From IMG/VR virus record IMGVR_UViG_3300044638_003544, positions 1 through 61,835 of that record: DNA of 61,835 nucleotides. One strand, written 5' to 3'. Positions 37,425 to 46,779 of the stretch are shown in pieces. Every line of letters begins with the position of its first letter. The first letter of the stretch is position 1. Source of the stretch: a virus. Under the pieces are notes generated by a model. It made no database searches, had not been told where the DNA came from, and saw only the letters and a program-made list of their open reading frames with translations. A program made the position numbers and the translations under genes.

Positions 37425-38351
37425 TTAGATCACCATTAAATCAAATCGTTTGTAATCCTGTAGGAATGAATCTACTAGTAGGTTTCCCGATCCCAATGAT
37501 ATTGAATCCGAATACTGAATATCAAAGGATTCGTTCTTTACAGACTTGAGTCCCTTATTTCTATAATTAAAATCTGCACATCTTAAGTCTTCTACTATAA
37601 GAATGGCTGCTTCTCTAATGTCTTCTGGAACATACTTCCATCCAAATTCTCCACGAACTAGGTATGTGCTGTTCTTTTCAAAAACTCCATACGGATCTAG
37701 AATTCTAAATGGCGTAGATTCTGAAACATTTGTTCCAACATCATATACTTTTAAGTGATACTTGCTTTTTGATACTGATACTGGATAATCTAATAAGTTA
37801 ATTTCTGGATCTGCTGTTACGTCATATACAATTTCGTCATCTTTAACAATCTTGTCATATGTTTCAATTCTTTCACCAATGTAAAGGGTGTCTGCGTTTT
37901 GACCATATGTTAGGATGCTTTTGTATTCAAAATTAAACTTATCATTTGTTATCTTATTAATTAAAAATCTTGCTCGTTTTTCGAGTCTTTCTAGGTCTGA
38001 TCTTTTTATTTGACCAGAGCCAGTTGGGGTGGAGCTAATAGTTAAGCCAAGCTCTGAGGCTAATTCATCAATATTACAGTATGGTCTAACTAGTGATGCA
38101 AAAAGAATATCTTCTGAGTAAGATCCTGCATCCACAATCTGTAAATCAATTTGTAGTTTTCTATCATATGCTGTAATATCTGATGGGATATCAATAGAAA
38201 AATTTACCCCAGAAATTAAAGTTGCCTCATCTGCAAAGAGAACCTCATTAAAATCTAAGTCTGTGATAGTATAAACAACAGAGTCAGTACCTGCTGGGGC
38301 AGTATATGTAATACTTAGTTCTTCCCCATCGGTTCTGAGGTATTCCTTCAT
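37425..38351 (-). CDS. Head-tail adaptor protein with N-terminal beta extension
   Basis: 308 residues. Residues about 95-150 (CNIDELASELGLTISSTPTG, LERLEKRARFLINKITNDKF) are the helical adaptor core seen in gp6-type connectors, and the C-terminal half contains VPEDIREAAILIVEDL. A beta domain of about 90 residues is added at the N-terminus (LSITYTAPAGTDSVVYTITD). It would sit below the portal ring. It is about twice the usual adaptor length. Confidence 0.65.
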   Translation of the reverse strand: MKEYLRTDGEELSITYTAPAGTDSVVYTITDLDFNEVLFADEATLISGVNFSIDIPSDITAYDRKLQIDLQIVDAGSYSEDILFASLVRPYCNIDELASELGLTISSTPTGSGQIKRSDLERLEKRARFLINKITNDKFNFEYKSILTYGQNADTLYIGERIETYDKIVKDDEIVYDVTADPEINLLDYPVSVSKSKYHLKVYDVGTNVSESTPFRILDPYGVFEKNSTYLVRGEFGWKYVPEDIREAAILIVEDLRCADFNYRNKGLKSVKNESFDIQYSDSISLGSGNLLVDSFLQDYKRFDLMVI

Positions 38352-38352
38352 T

Positions 38353-38775
38353 TTATAAATCTACTCCATAAAAGAACGCAAGTTCTTCTGGCGTAGCCTC
38401 CCTTACTTCTTCTTTTGCTCTTCTAATTATATCGTCAGCTTGTGCTTTTGATAACAACTTAAAAGGCTCTTCAAATGTGAATACTATTCCGTTTCCAACA
38501 TTTAAAGCACCTCTTGGGTGAACCATCTTTAACAAAACTTTTTCTTGTTTCTTTTCAGTAGGCTCTTCTTTAGTTAAAACCTCTACCTGAGTCTCTGTTT
38601 TATCTGCTTCTTTATAGTCAAAGGCTTTATCAATGGCATCAAGGATTTCTTGATCAGATAAACCAGTTTCTTTAATGGCATTTAAGAGCTCAATCTTTTT
38701 TGAATTCTTTTGTGTTTCAATTCCTAAAACTTTACAAATAGATTTTAGTTCAAATACTGATTTTTTATCAAACAT
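38353..38775 (-). CDS. SAP/HeH-domain protein next to capsid gene
   Basis: 140 residues. Residues 5-32 (VFELKSICKVLGIETQKNSK) look like a SAP or HeH helix-extended-loop-helix domain, a small nucleic-acid-binding fold common in the gene after the major capsid protein. An acidic linker and a beta-rich C-terminus (HPRGALNVGNGIVFTFEEPF) follow. It may fasten DNA or capsid parts in the head. Confidence 0.65.
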   Translation of the reverse strand: MFDKKSVFELKSICKVLGIETQKNSKKIELLNAIKETGLSDQEILDAIDKAFDYKEADKTETQVEVLTKEEPTEKKQEKVLLKMVHPRGALNVGNGIVFTFEEPFKLLSKAQADDIIRRAKEEVREATPEELAFFYGVDL

Positions 38776-38817
38776 TTATAAATCCTCCTAGACTAATTAT
38801 ACCTCAATAAATGATGA

Positions 38818-38843
38818 AAGGGTCGCAGTTTCCTGCGACCCTT
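38818..38843 (-). terminator. Strong hairpin after major capsid gene
   Basis: AAGGGTCGCAG / CTGCGACCCTT, a perfect 11-bp stem with a TTTC loop, 15 bases past the capsid stop on the minus strand and followed by a T-rich stretch. Likely terminator or attenuator that keeps capsid mRNA levels above those of the connector genes. Confidence 0.8.
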
Positions 38844-38857
38844 CCAACGGTTATAGA

Positions 38858-39910
38858 TTAAGCTGTACGCACTGCATATGCAATAGCGGACTTCTCTTCT
38901 AGAGCTACACCCATACGGACGTATACTGTGTACTCTACGGTATCCTTCTTAGGCTTGAACTCACGGTGAACCGTGACATCACGCTGGAAGCCCCAAATAC
39001 GGTTGCTTGGCAATGTCAAGTCAACGAAGTTATCTGGGTACAAAGGTACTTCAAGTACTGGCAATCCAAAGATCATGTATTGTGCTCCTGCTGGACCACC
39101 GATCTGTGGAAGAACGCCATCAATTACACGGGTTGCAACCTGCTCAGGTACTGAACCAACACTGCGAAGTGCTGAGATCAATTCCTGAAGATGCTTGCTA
39201 TTCATGTAGAACTTTAGGTCCTGACGGCGAGCCTTGAACTTACGAGGTAGTGCATTGTACACTGCTTCGATAGCTTCAAGAGACAGAGTTGCAACAGATC
39301 CATCACCTGAATCTGGAGTTGCCTCCCAGATGCTTGTCATAGTTGCAGCAGCTGCTGCAGCTTCGTGAGCACCTGTGTAAGATGTGTCTAGAGTCTGACG
39401 AATGAAACCTGCCAATGTGTTATTGTAGGTACCATCGCCTGATGTTGCTGGACGACCATTGATAGCAATGTCCTCAAGATCGTTACCGAACTGAGTTGCC
39501 ATCAATCTTACAATGTGATCTTCAAGTTGCTGACCTTCAATGTTGTCCTCAAGGGATTCTGTCGAAAGTTCGTAATCTAGACGGAACTTAGTTGTTGTAA
39601 GTTCGATCTTTGTAAATGCTGGAGCTGCGTTGGATCCTGTCTGCTCTGCCTGAGTTGCCTTAGCAACCAAACGTGAACCTACACGAACCTTGTCTACTTC
39701 CATTGTGTTAGCTCTCATAACTACTCTACGACCATCATTGGCGAGAACCATCTCGTCAAAAATATAGTCGATAAATTGGCGGGATTGTTCTGGATTTAGA
39801 ACACCACCTGCGTCACCTGAGTTACCTTCGGCAGTCATATTGCCTGGGGATTCCAATGGAGATAGAACTGTACCGCTAGCTGCAGCCTTTTCTAAAATAT
39901 TGTCGCTCAT
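38858..39910 (-). CDS. Major capsid protein (HK97 fold)
   Basis: 350 residues. The N-terminal flexible arm is followed by the sequence RQFIDYIFDEMVLANDGRRV and RANTMEVDKVRVGSRLVAKA, characteristic of the capsid family of long-tailed actinophages; the C-terminus has an E-loop-like YTVYVRMGVALEEKSAIAYA. Built from hundreds of copies into the icosahedral shell. It follows the protease-scaffold gene as usual. Ribosome-site AAGGAAA is weak, but expression is supported by the downstream strong hairpin. Confidence 0.9.
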   Translation of the reverse strand: MSDNILEKAAASGTVLSPLESPGNMTAEGNSGDAGGVLNPEQSRQFIDYIFDEMVLANDGRRVVMRANTMEVDKVRVGSRLVAKATQAEQTGSNAAPAFTKIELTTTKFRLDYELSTESLEDNIEGQQLEDHIVRLMATQFGNDLEDIAINGRPATSGDGTYNNTLAGFIRQTLDTSYTGAHEAAAAAATMTSIWEATPDSGDGSVATLSLEAIEAVYNALPRKFKARRQDLKFYMNSKHLQELISALRSVGSVPEQVATRVIDGVLPQIGGPAGAQYMIFGLPVLEVPLYPDNFVDLTLPSNRIWGFQRDVTVHREFKPKKDTVEYTVYVRMGVALEEKSAIAYAVRTA

Positions 39911-39935
39911 ATTATTTTTTCACCCACTTTTCCTT

Positions 39936-41690
39936 TTAAATTATTTCTGCGGTGCCGAGGAAGCGTCCGCCCCAAGTTGATTGGGTTTTAGTGATTGTCT
40001 TATCTGATGATTCACCAAGTTCACCAGACTTCTTTACTGCAGTATCTGCCTCTACAGACTCTACTCTTCCTGAGAGAGTTGAGAGTACTTCTGAGATTCC
40101 TGCAAGAGCTTTATTAACCTCTGCGTATCCGCTTTCAACTTCTGCAATCTTGTCACCAAGAGCCTTTGTTACTTCTGCTACTGTTCCAGCTACTGCTGTT
40201 ACAGACTCAACATTTGTTACTGTGCTCTTTGCAACGATTTCCTCTACAAAAGTCTTAACTTCGTTAAGGGCTTTCTCCAAGTCAGATGCCTCACCATTTT
40301 CGGTGGAAGCGTCTGCCTCTGCTACATCTTCTGATGCAGCTTCTTCGACTGTTTCGATAGCTTCTTCTTCAGTTGTTTCTTCTACTACATCGGACTTTTC
40401 AACTGCTTCTACAGATTCTTCTGCTTCAACTGCTTCAACTTCTTCAATAACTTCATCAACAACTACTTCTTCTACTACATCTGTAGTAGTTTCAATGTTT
40501 TCAGCCACTTCAACACCTCCTTCGTTGTTTTGGTTGGCAACTGACTGAGTATCAGTCTCAATTGCCTTATTTACTACCTCATTGGATAGTAAAACTTTTG
40601 TTGGAATACCGAAAACTTTCTTCACCTTTGTGCTCCATGCTCTCAAGGTATTCATTCTATGTCCCACTCTAATATCTGTTGGTTTCCAAGAACCGTTAGA
40701 CTCCTGATAAACTGTAATTGCTACAGCAGGATTTTCAGGAGTAGCGGTGATTGTTACGCTTGAATTAGGCACAACAACTTTACCACTAGTTACTATTCTT
40801 GTAATTTTACCACGAGCTGTTCCTCCAGATGAACCCCATTGTACAAAATCGCCAACATTAAATTTTCTTTTATTTAGGTCATCCTCATCAGCGTCAGTTT
40901 GAATGTCTGACATCTCTTCATTTTGCTCTGGATACTTGTTTGGAGTATCTTCATTTGTTACAACATTTGCTGCTTTTACCATTGCAAAAACTGCCTTAGC
41001 TGTTGAAGAATCATCTACCTCGTCAACCCAGCCAATGGTGTTTAAATCGCAATTGCAATTTGCACACTTGTGAGTTTCTTCGGATCCAGTATAGGCTAGA
41101 TTATCTGCCTCACACCAAAATACATTTTGGATATTTGACTTATTAAAAATTCCATCAGCAACATTGCCATGATCTGTTTTTTGAATAGAAAAAATATTTG
41201 CTAGTTGATTTGCTGGGGAATCAACTAGTGATAATTCTACTAGATCATAGTCTTTAATTATTCTAACTGTTTTTTGTGATTCTGCATCAAGTACTGGTTC
41301 TGAGTCTTTTACATTTCCGCCAACTGAAAATCCAGTAAGCGTACCATCTAGGACCATTTCCCAAATATTATCTGCACCCTTTGAAATATAAGCATCAACG
41401 TACACACCACTATATTGCTTGTTTGTTTCCATATCAAAAAAGGTTTCTGTTCTAAAGTTTACAACTTTTCCTGCTGGAATTGGCTGGTGCATTAATCGCA
41501 CATTTCCTCTAAAGCTTTCAAATGCTTTACGAGATGCTTCGGATGTAATCCTGTCTCCTTGACGATCAACATTGTCAAGTGTTGCAAACCCAGATACGAT
41601 TCTCTTTTCTACGTCTACCTTTGAGATAGGCATGGTCAATGTGATTTGTTGACCATTGGTAGTAAGAGAAGCTTTTTGTAAATCTACCAT
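39936..41690 (-). CDS. Composite prohead protease / scaffold protein
   Basis: 584 residues in one chain. Residues 1-190 are an HK97 U35-type serine protease (MHQPIPAGKV with catalytic His, LVELSLVDSPAN with Ser). Residues 190-230 form an inserted zinc ribbon-like part (FWCEADN, CANCNCD). Residues 270-370 resemble a Tudor-like DUF2945/Hva1 module (NVGDFVQWGSSGGTARGKIT). The rest is a Glu/Ala/Thr/Val-rich region and a coiled coil, as in capsid scaffolds. It would scaffold the shell, then cleave itself and the arms. Confidence 0.85.
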   Translation of the reverse strand: MVDLQKASLTTNGQQITLTMPISKVDVEKRIVSGFATLDNVDRQGDRITSEASRKAFESFRGNVRLMHQPIPAGKVVNFRTETFFDMETNKQYSGVYVDAYISKGADNIWEMVLDGTLTGFSVGGNVKDSEPVLDAESQKTVRIIKDYDLVELSLVDSPANQLANIFSIQKTDHGNVADGIFNKSNIQNVFWCEADNLAYTGSEETHKCANCNCDLNTIGWVDEVDDSSTAKAVFAMVKAANVVTNEDTPNKYPEQNEEMSDIQTDADEDDLNKRKFNVGDFVQWGSSGGTARGKITRIVTSGKVVVPNSSVTITATPENPAVAITVYQESNGSWKPTDIRVGHRMNTLRAWSTKVKKVFGIPTKVLLSNEVVNKAIETDTQSVANQNNEGGVEVAENIETTTDVVEEVVVDEVIEEVEAVEAEESVEAVEKSDVVEETTEEEAIETVEEAASEDVAEADASTENGEASDLEKALNEVKTFVEEIVAKSTVTNVESVTAVAGTVAEVTKALGDKIAEVESGYAEVNKALAGISEVLSTLSGRVESVEADTAVKKSGELGESSDKTITKTQSTWGGRFLGTAEII

Positions 41691-41704
41691 AGCATTTCAA
41701 TTAT

Positions 41705-41731
41705 ATAACACTTTTCTTATTATAGTGTTAT
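41705..41731 (-). terminator. Hairpin between portal and protease genes
   Basis: ATAACACT / AGTGTTAT, 8-bp stem with an 11-base AT loop, directly after the portal stop. It may separate portal from capsid-operon expression. Confidence 0.5.
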
Positions 41732-43293
41732 TATTGCTGTTGTCTTCCGTCACCCTGAGTAGCTCTTGATCCAGTTCCAGTATCTGCAGCATTTGCATCT
41801 CTTTGTTGATCCCTCAACCTATTTCCAGAAGCCTGTGTTCTTTGTTCTGCTGCTTGTTGTGGCTTAAGAACAACTGGTGTGTCTCCATCAGGAAGTTGCG
41901 ACATTCCAAGTCTAGCTCTTACTTCGTTAGGCATAATAACCTGCATTCTAAGGTATCTTTCATCAATTTTTGACTGAGTGTCTTCGTCTGTAAGGGTAAG
42001 CTCGTTAAACTTTAGCTTAAACATATCTGTTTTTTCTGCAACAAGCCTATTAATGGATTTTCCAAGAGCATCTTGTTCTGGACGACAAACCTGTTCTTTA
42101 AAGGTTTTATCTGCTTCACGAGCGTTAGCAAGAGAAATGTTTTCCATGCTTCCAATCTTTGAAATTGGAACCCTATGAGCCATTAAAATTTCGTGAATAT
42201 TAGACTTTCTATAATTATTAAAGGAAGAGTCTTGAATTCCATTTTCAATTGCCTCCATTTTAACTTCGACTTTATTTCCATTTCCATCATCTGCAGGAAG
42301 GGGAACAACAACTGTTCTATGGTTTTGTCCACGAAGATTATTAGAAAAGAAGTCAAATAGCTTCTGCTCAGCGTCTCTTGAAAGCTTCGCTCCCTTAATC
42401 CAAAAAACATATCTTGGAACAGCTTTATTTTCAAAGTATTCAAGGTTAAACTTGGAAGCAAACTCATTACCAGCCATAGCATTTTTTGCTGCAACAATTG
42501 CAGGAATTCCATAATAAGTGTTTGTTGGAGTATAGGTTTTAAGGTGAATAATTTCATTTGGACGAGGATCGTCACCAATTGGATTAGACTGACTTACGTC
42601 TTGAAAATTTCTAAAAAATACTGCTTTTCCATTTACTATCTGAACAAATCCATCACGAAGACGGCGAACACGAATAGTAGAAGCTGGGATGTGACCAATA
42701 TATCCAATTTCACCAGTTGTGGTTCTACCAATTTCAAGATATCCGTTACCAGTTGATTCCTTATCAATAAGGGCTTTCATTAAAGTTGCAGTAAAAGTAT
42801 CTTCGTCATTTCTTGACTCTAGCCACTCAATTGTAGATTCTCTTGCTCTATCAATTTTTTTTCTTGCACGACTTAATCTTTCTGGATCATTAATGTCTTC
42901 AAGTGCTTGCATTACACTAAGTGATGGGTCTAGAGAATATCCAAGACCAACAACGTTTGAAACTTTTGCATTAATTGCAGCAAAGTTTGCTGCAGAAACT
43001 TCATATATTCTGGAAAGAGAATTCATGTTGTATGGAGCTTCAACGACATCAAAGATTCCGTATCCATACTTATCTGGAACTATTTGCTTTGAAGAAGATC
43101 CATCTCCAGTAAGGCTGTTGTTATCTGCCTTTTCAATCTTTCTTTTGGCAGCTCTTCTAAAATTATGGCTTAATCCAGATAGCTTCATTACCTCATCAGC
43201 AGGTTGGTTAAAATCATCTTTAGAGGTTGTAAAGTCATTTTCTGCTTTTTTTACAGAAAGCATACTGACATCAGAGCCGTTAATTTCTTGCAT
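41731..43293 (-). CDS. Portal protein
   Basis: 520 residues. Portal-family body: FDVVEAPYNMNSLSRIYEVS, YIGHIPASTIRVRRL, then KFNLEYFENKAVPRYVFWIK, QDSSFNNYRKSNIHEILMAH and RPEQDALGKSINRLV. This pattern is that of the PBSX-type portals. Forms the 12-fold ring through which DNA enters and leaves. The C-terminus is Gln/Ala-rich and disordered. Starts inside the end of the upstream small gene with AGAGAGG as ribosome site. No terminase gene adjoins it in the window. Confidence 0.88.
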   Translation of the reverse strand: MQEINGSDVSMLSVKKAENDFTTSKDDFNQPADEVMKLSGLSHNFRRAAKRKIEKADNNSLTGDGSSSKQIVPDKYGYGIFDVVEAPYNMNSLSRIYEVSAANFAAINAKVSNVVGLGYSLDPSLSVMQALEDINDPERLSRARKKIDRARESTIEWLESRNDEDTFTATLMKALIDKESTGNGYLEIGRTTTGEIGYIGHIPASTIRVRRLRDGFVQIVNGKAVFFRNFQDVSQSNPIGDDPRPNEIIHLKTYTPTNTYYGIPAIVAAKNAMAGNEFASKFNLEYFENKAVPRYVFWIKGAKLSRDAEQKLFDFFSNNLRGQNHRTVVVPLPADDGNGNKVEVKMEAIENGIQDSSFNNYRKSNIHEILMAHRVPISKIGSMENISLANAREADKTFKEQVCRPEQDALGKSINRLVAEKTDMFKLKFNELTLTDEDTQSKIDERYLRMQVIMPNEVRARLGMSQLPDGDTPVVLKPQQAAEQRTQASGNRLRDQQRDANAADTGTGSRATQGDGRQQQ

Positions 43294-43612
43294 TTTGAAT
43301 TACCTCTCTCCAGTTTTCTGTATCTCCATAAGGAGTCAAACCTTCAGCCATTCTTTCGTGATCTTCTCTTGACTGATCATCGGATACTCTTCCAACTCCA
43401 GGCATAAACTTTGCTTCACCTTCTGGTTTGCCCCAATAAGCAGCTGCGTCAGCTAGGGATTTCATTTTTGAAATATCATATTTTCTAGAAGGAACGTTTA
43501 GTGTATTACCACTATCATCCATAAATGGTTCGCCATTTGGCAATATCCAGACATAGATTCCATATTCTGCTTTGCTTTCTACAGCATTTACTTTATTTTT
43601 TGTATTTGACAT
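43280..43612 (-). CDS. Small protein before portal, unknown
   Basis: 110 residues, charged and mostly loop (YGIYVWILPNGEPFMDDSGN, SLADAAAYWGKPEGEAKFMP). Overlaps the portal start by 14 bases. Similar short proteins are found between terminase and portal in some actinophages; no function known to me. Confidence 0.6.
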   Translation of the reverse strand: MSNTKNKVNAVESKAEYGIYVWILPNGEPFMDDSGNTLNVPSRKYDISKMKSLADAAAYWGKPEGEAKFMPGVGRVSDDQSREDHERMAEGLTPYGDTENWREVIQNARN

Positions 43613-43652
43613 ACCACCATGATACCATTTTTATAATAATTAAGCAAAGTAT

Positions 43653-46600
43653 CTAATAGTATCTAACTCTTGCTTCAATGTTTGCAGTATCTGAGTTATA
43701 TGCAACATATTTTTTCTGTGTAATAATCTGACCAAATGATTGATTTGAAGAAACGGTAGATTTTAAATAATAAGTGCTTCTGTTTTGCCAACCTTCTTTT
43801 ACAAAAACTACGGTTCCATCAGAAAGTGCAGTTTGCTTGGTAAGAACAAAATGTAGTTGGCTTGGGGCACCAGAATATACTACACTTGACACTTGATATA
43901 TTCCATTTTGACTAGGGGTAGTTTGATTTTTTAAAAGAATATAGTCGTTTAAAACCATCTCTACCTGATCTAATTTCAATAAGTCTCTGTTGCCAAAATA
44001 GTTAAGTCTCCAGTTATTTCCTGAAACATATGTAATTGCGACATTTGTGGTTGAAGACAATCTTGGACAAAGAGATCTAGATAAGAAAGATGTTTGATTT
44101 CCAAGTTTTTGATAAATGTGCGTTCCGTCAGATGTCTCTGTGTCATTTAAAACAAAATTCATATAAGATGAACTTTGACCAACTGGAACTCTTTCTGCAA
44201 TAGTTCCAAAGTAGGACTCATAAAAATAATTTATTCTTGAAGGAGCAAGGTCAGTGAGAATTACTGATATGTTATCTGCAACCCAAGACGCACCAGCATA
44301 CCCCATAAACAAGTTGCTATTATATGCAATTCCAGCTGTAAATTTTATACAGAAATGATTCCAGTTGCTAAAGTTATAGGTTGCACTGCTACTATATCTT
44401 TCTCCATTTATATATAGCTGAACGCCAGTTGGCTCTGGAGTGCCTAATGTTATGGTGTGTGAAGGTGAGGTTTCGGCTGTTCTCAAAAGCTCTACCTGAC
44501 TTGCTGTTCCAGAAACATGTCTTGCAGTAAACATTACTTCATAAATTTTAGGAGTTAGGTCAGTTACGGTTAATACATCACATGGTATTTTTATGTAAGG
44601 ATTTACAGAAGATACTGTAGATCCGTTTGGCAAAACAAAGCTTGCATTACTCCAAGCACCACCAACGGGAACTCCAGTAAAAAAAGACCTATGCAAGTCT
44701 GTTGTTTGTTCTACTTCTGGGAGAAGTAAAAATGGATGATTCACGCTATTACTATATCCAGAAAAATATTTAATATTTGATCCAGGAGAACTATCATTTA
44801 CTTCTACATAGTTTTTTGAAGACTCTACTCCAACTGGATATGTATAAATTCTAAAATGATCAATATGACCAGGTGTATTATTTGCATCAGTTGAATAAAG
44901 AGTTCCAGAAACTAAGTACTGAAGTTCTTGTGCTTTTACTGTACTCGTTATACCATATGGAATTCTTAATAAATTAATATCCTTGTTAGTCTCAATGGCT
45001 GTTACTACATTATCTACTATTTTATTTAACGTATAGGTAATTTCTGAACAGTTAGATCCAATATCAACCTTCGGAGCAAGTTTTATGTCTCCAACAGTTT
45101 TATCAAACGCCTCCATTCCAACTAATTCAAGTAGGCTTAGTGTTAGGTTAAATGTTCCTTTTGTAGCAATAGAAATTTTTCTAGTTTCTGGGTTAACATA
45201 AAGTTGATACAAGTTAGGTACTTTTTTAGTTGGATATGAAGCCCAGTTTGCTGTAACAGAAGTTGAGTCATATATATCAACTTGTTCTAAACCGCCATCA
45301 AATCTTCCAGTTTGCTCTTTTTCTATATTTGTTGGTGAAGTTTTTCCAAAAAATATTGGATATGTGCCAAATCTTATGTATGAGTTTTGAATTGGAAAAA
45401 TATTACAATCTGTAATTGTTCCAGTAGAACCGTTTCCAAGAGAATCGTTAACCCTAATGGAAACATCTTTTCCATTTTTAGCAAGAGAAACAAAAAAGTC
45501 ACTGGAAGAAGATCCTATTTCTTGCGTAAGCAAAGTGGTCTCTGATCCATTTTCTTCTTTATATTTTACGGTTACAGTTTTATTTACAATTAAGACGCTA
45601 ATGTATTTTGTATTTAAAGATTTTGATCCTATATACATAAGTTGCTGTTCTTCTGTTGTAGAGTGACCAGAAAGCAATTTAAACTTAGCTTCAATTTTTT
45701 TTGTTTCACCTAAAGTTATTGATTCATGGTCTGCTACTTCTAAATAAGTGTATCCATTACTAGGAAAAACCACATATCCAGAAGAAGATATCATATTTTC
45801 TTCTTGTAGTTGTGAATCATCTGACGAAAGAACTAAAGATTGATTATTAAAATTAAGTGTAGATAGCCCATCATTGTTTGACAACAAGTTGTTTAATGAT
45901 ATTGAGTTTGACCAAGTATTATAGTCTAAATAGTTTATTTGTTTTATTGGTGCTGTAAGTTGAAGATTTGTTTCATAGCTTACACCACCAGCACTCTTTA
46001 TTAAATATTTTGGTACATCATATCCCAAACCATAGACGTAGTGTCTTTTTGCTACTGAGGAGCCTAATGCCTGTGCATAAATAGCAACAGTGTCGTAAGA
46101 TATATTATCAAAATACGGTGAGGAGCTATTCATTCTATCTGGAAAAAGGAAATCTATTGTTCTTGTTTGTGCTGCTCCAAATATTTCTTCAGTTATTGTT
46201 GTTTTTGATCCAGCAACACCATTAACAAACAATTGAATTGAACCAGCATCATAAACAACTAAAACATGAAGGGGAGTATTCCATTCTCTGACGTGGACAG
46301 AAGACTCAAAAACTTTAAATCCAGAATCCCCTATCTTGAAAACTAAATAGTCTAAATCTCTAACATAAAGACCAGACAAGGAGTTTCCAGAAACCCCAAC
46401 AATTTTAGACTCACCTAATCTTGATGTTGGTCCAGAAGAAAGAGATTTTGTAGGAATTGAAAGATTCATCCAAAACTCTAAAGAATAAAAGTTTCCTCTA
46501 GTTGATGAAGAAAATTTTCCCAAAGATGGTATACTAAAAATTTTATTATTTGATGAATAATTTTCAGTATAAGATCCATTATTTTGAATACAAGCTATTC

Positions 46601-46763
46601 CACCATATGTAATTGGTACGGCTGATCTTGAAAAAGTAAAAGCTGTTCCATTGTACGCAGAATCACTTACAAATGGATCTGACTTTACAGTAGTTCCTGT
46701 GTTCATGTTTAGATCCCAGAACACCTCTGGGGAATCTTTTAATATAAGAGCAGAATATGACAT
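43653..46763 (-). CDS. Giant LamG/concanavalin-like protein
   Basis: 1036 residues. At least three laminin-G-like sandwich segments are visible: residues 1-240 (YSALILKDSPEVFWDLN, LHVLVVYDAGSIQLFVNGV), 330-500 (LEVADHESITLGETKKIEAK) and 760-870 (EVMFTARHVSGTASQVELLR). The LFVNG-type strand is the LamG hallmark. Such domains bind glycans and occur in tail fibres and surface decorations. It sits beside the reductase, where packaging genes would be expected in many phages. The repeated 'VFVKEG' C-terminal segment looks like a fibre tip. Confidence 0.75.
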   Translation of the reverse strand: MSYSALILKDSPEVFWDLNMNTGTTVKSDPFVSDSAYNGTAFTFSRSAVPITYGGIACIQNNGSYTENYSSNNKIFSIPSLGKFSSSTRGNFYSLEFWMNLSIPTKSLSSGPTSRLGESKIVGVSGNSLSGLYVRDLDYLVFKIGDSGFKVFESSVHVREWNTPLHVLVVYDAGSIQLFVNGVAGSKTTITEEIFGAAQTRTIDFLFPDRMNSSSPYFDNISYDTVAIYAQALGSSVAKRHYVYGLGYDVPKYLIKSAGGVSYETNLQLTAPIKQINYLDYNTWSNSISLNNLLSNNDGLSTLNFNNQSLVLSSDDSQLQEENMISSSGYVVFPSNGYTYLEVADHESITLGETKKIEAKFKLLSGHSTTEEQQLMYIGSKSLNTKYISVLIVNKTVTVKYKEENGSETTLLTQEIGSSSSDFFVSLAKNGKDVSIRVNDSLGNGSTGTITDCNIFPIQNSYIRFGTYPIFFGKTSPTNIEKEQTGRFDGGLEQVDIYDSTSVTANWASYPTKKVPNLYQLYVNPETRKISIATKGTFNLTLSLLELVGMEAFDKTVGDIKLAPKVDIGSNCSEITYTLNKIVDNVVTAIETNKDINLLRIPYGITSTVKAQELQYLVSGTLYSTDANNTPGHIDHFRIYTYPVGVESSKNYVEVNDSSPGSNIKYFSGYSNSVNHPFLLLPEVEQTTDLHRSFFTGVPVGGAWSNASFVLPNGSTVSSVNPYIKIPCDVLTVTDLTPKIYEVMFTARHVSGTASQVELLRTAETSPSHTITLGTPEPTGVQLYINGERYSSSATYNFSNWNHFCIKFTAGIAYNSNLFMGYAGASWVADNISVILTDLAPSRINYFYESYFGTIAERVPVGQSSSYMNFVLNDTETSDGTHIYQKLGNQTSFLSRSLCPRLSSTTNVAITYVSGNNWRLNYFGNRDLLKLDQVEMVLNDYILLKNQTTPSQNGIYQVSSVVYSGAPSQLHFVLTKQTALSDGTVVFVKEGWQNRSTYYLKSTVSSNQSFGQIITQKKYVAYNSDTANIEARVRYY

Positions 46764-46779
46764 AAGAACCTCTTATACA

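Noticed and set aside
39952-40548. Long plus-strand frame opposite the protease gene
   Set aside because: Ser/Thr-rich antisense of the Glu/Ala/Val-rich scaffold part; no ribosome site and no promoter.
42719-43372. 217-codon plus-strand frame opposite the portal gene
   Set aside because: Shadow of the portal gene, with low-complexity Ser/Leu composition and no start signals.
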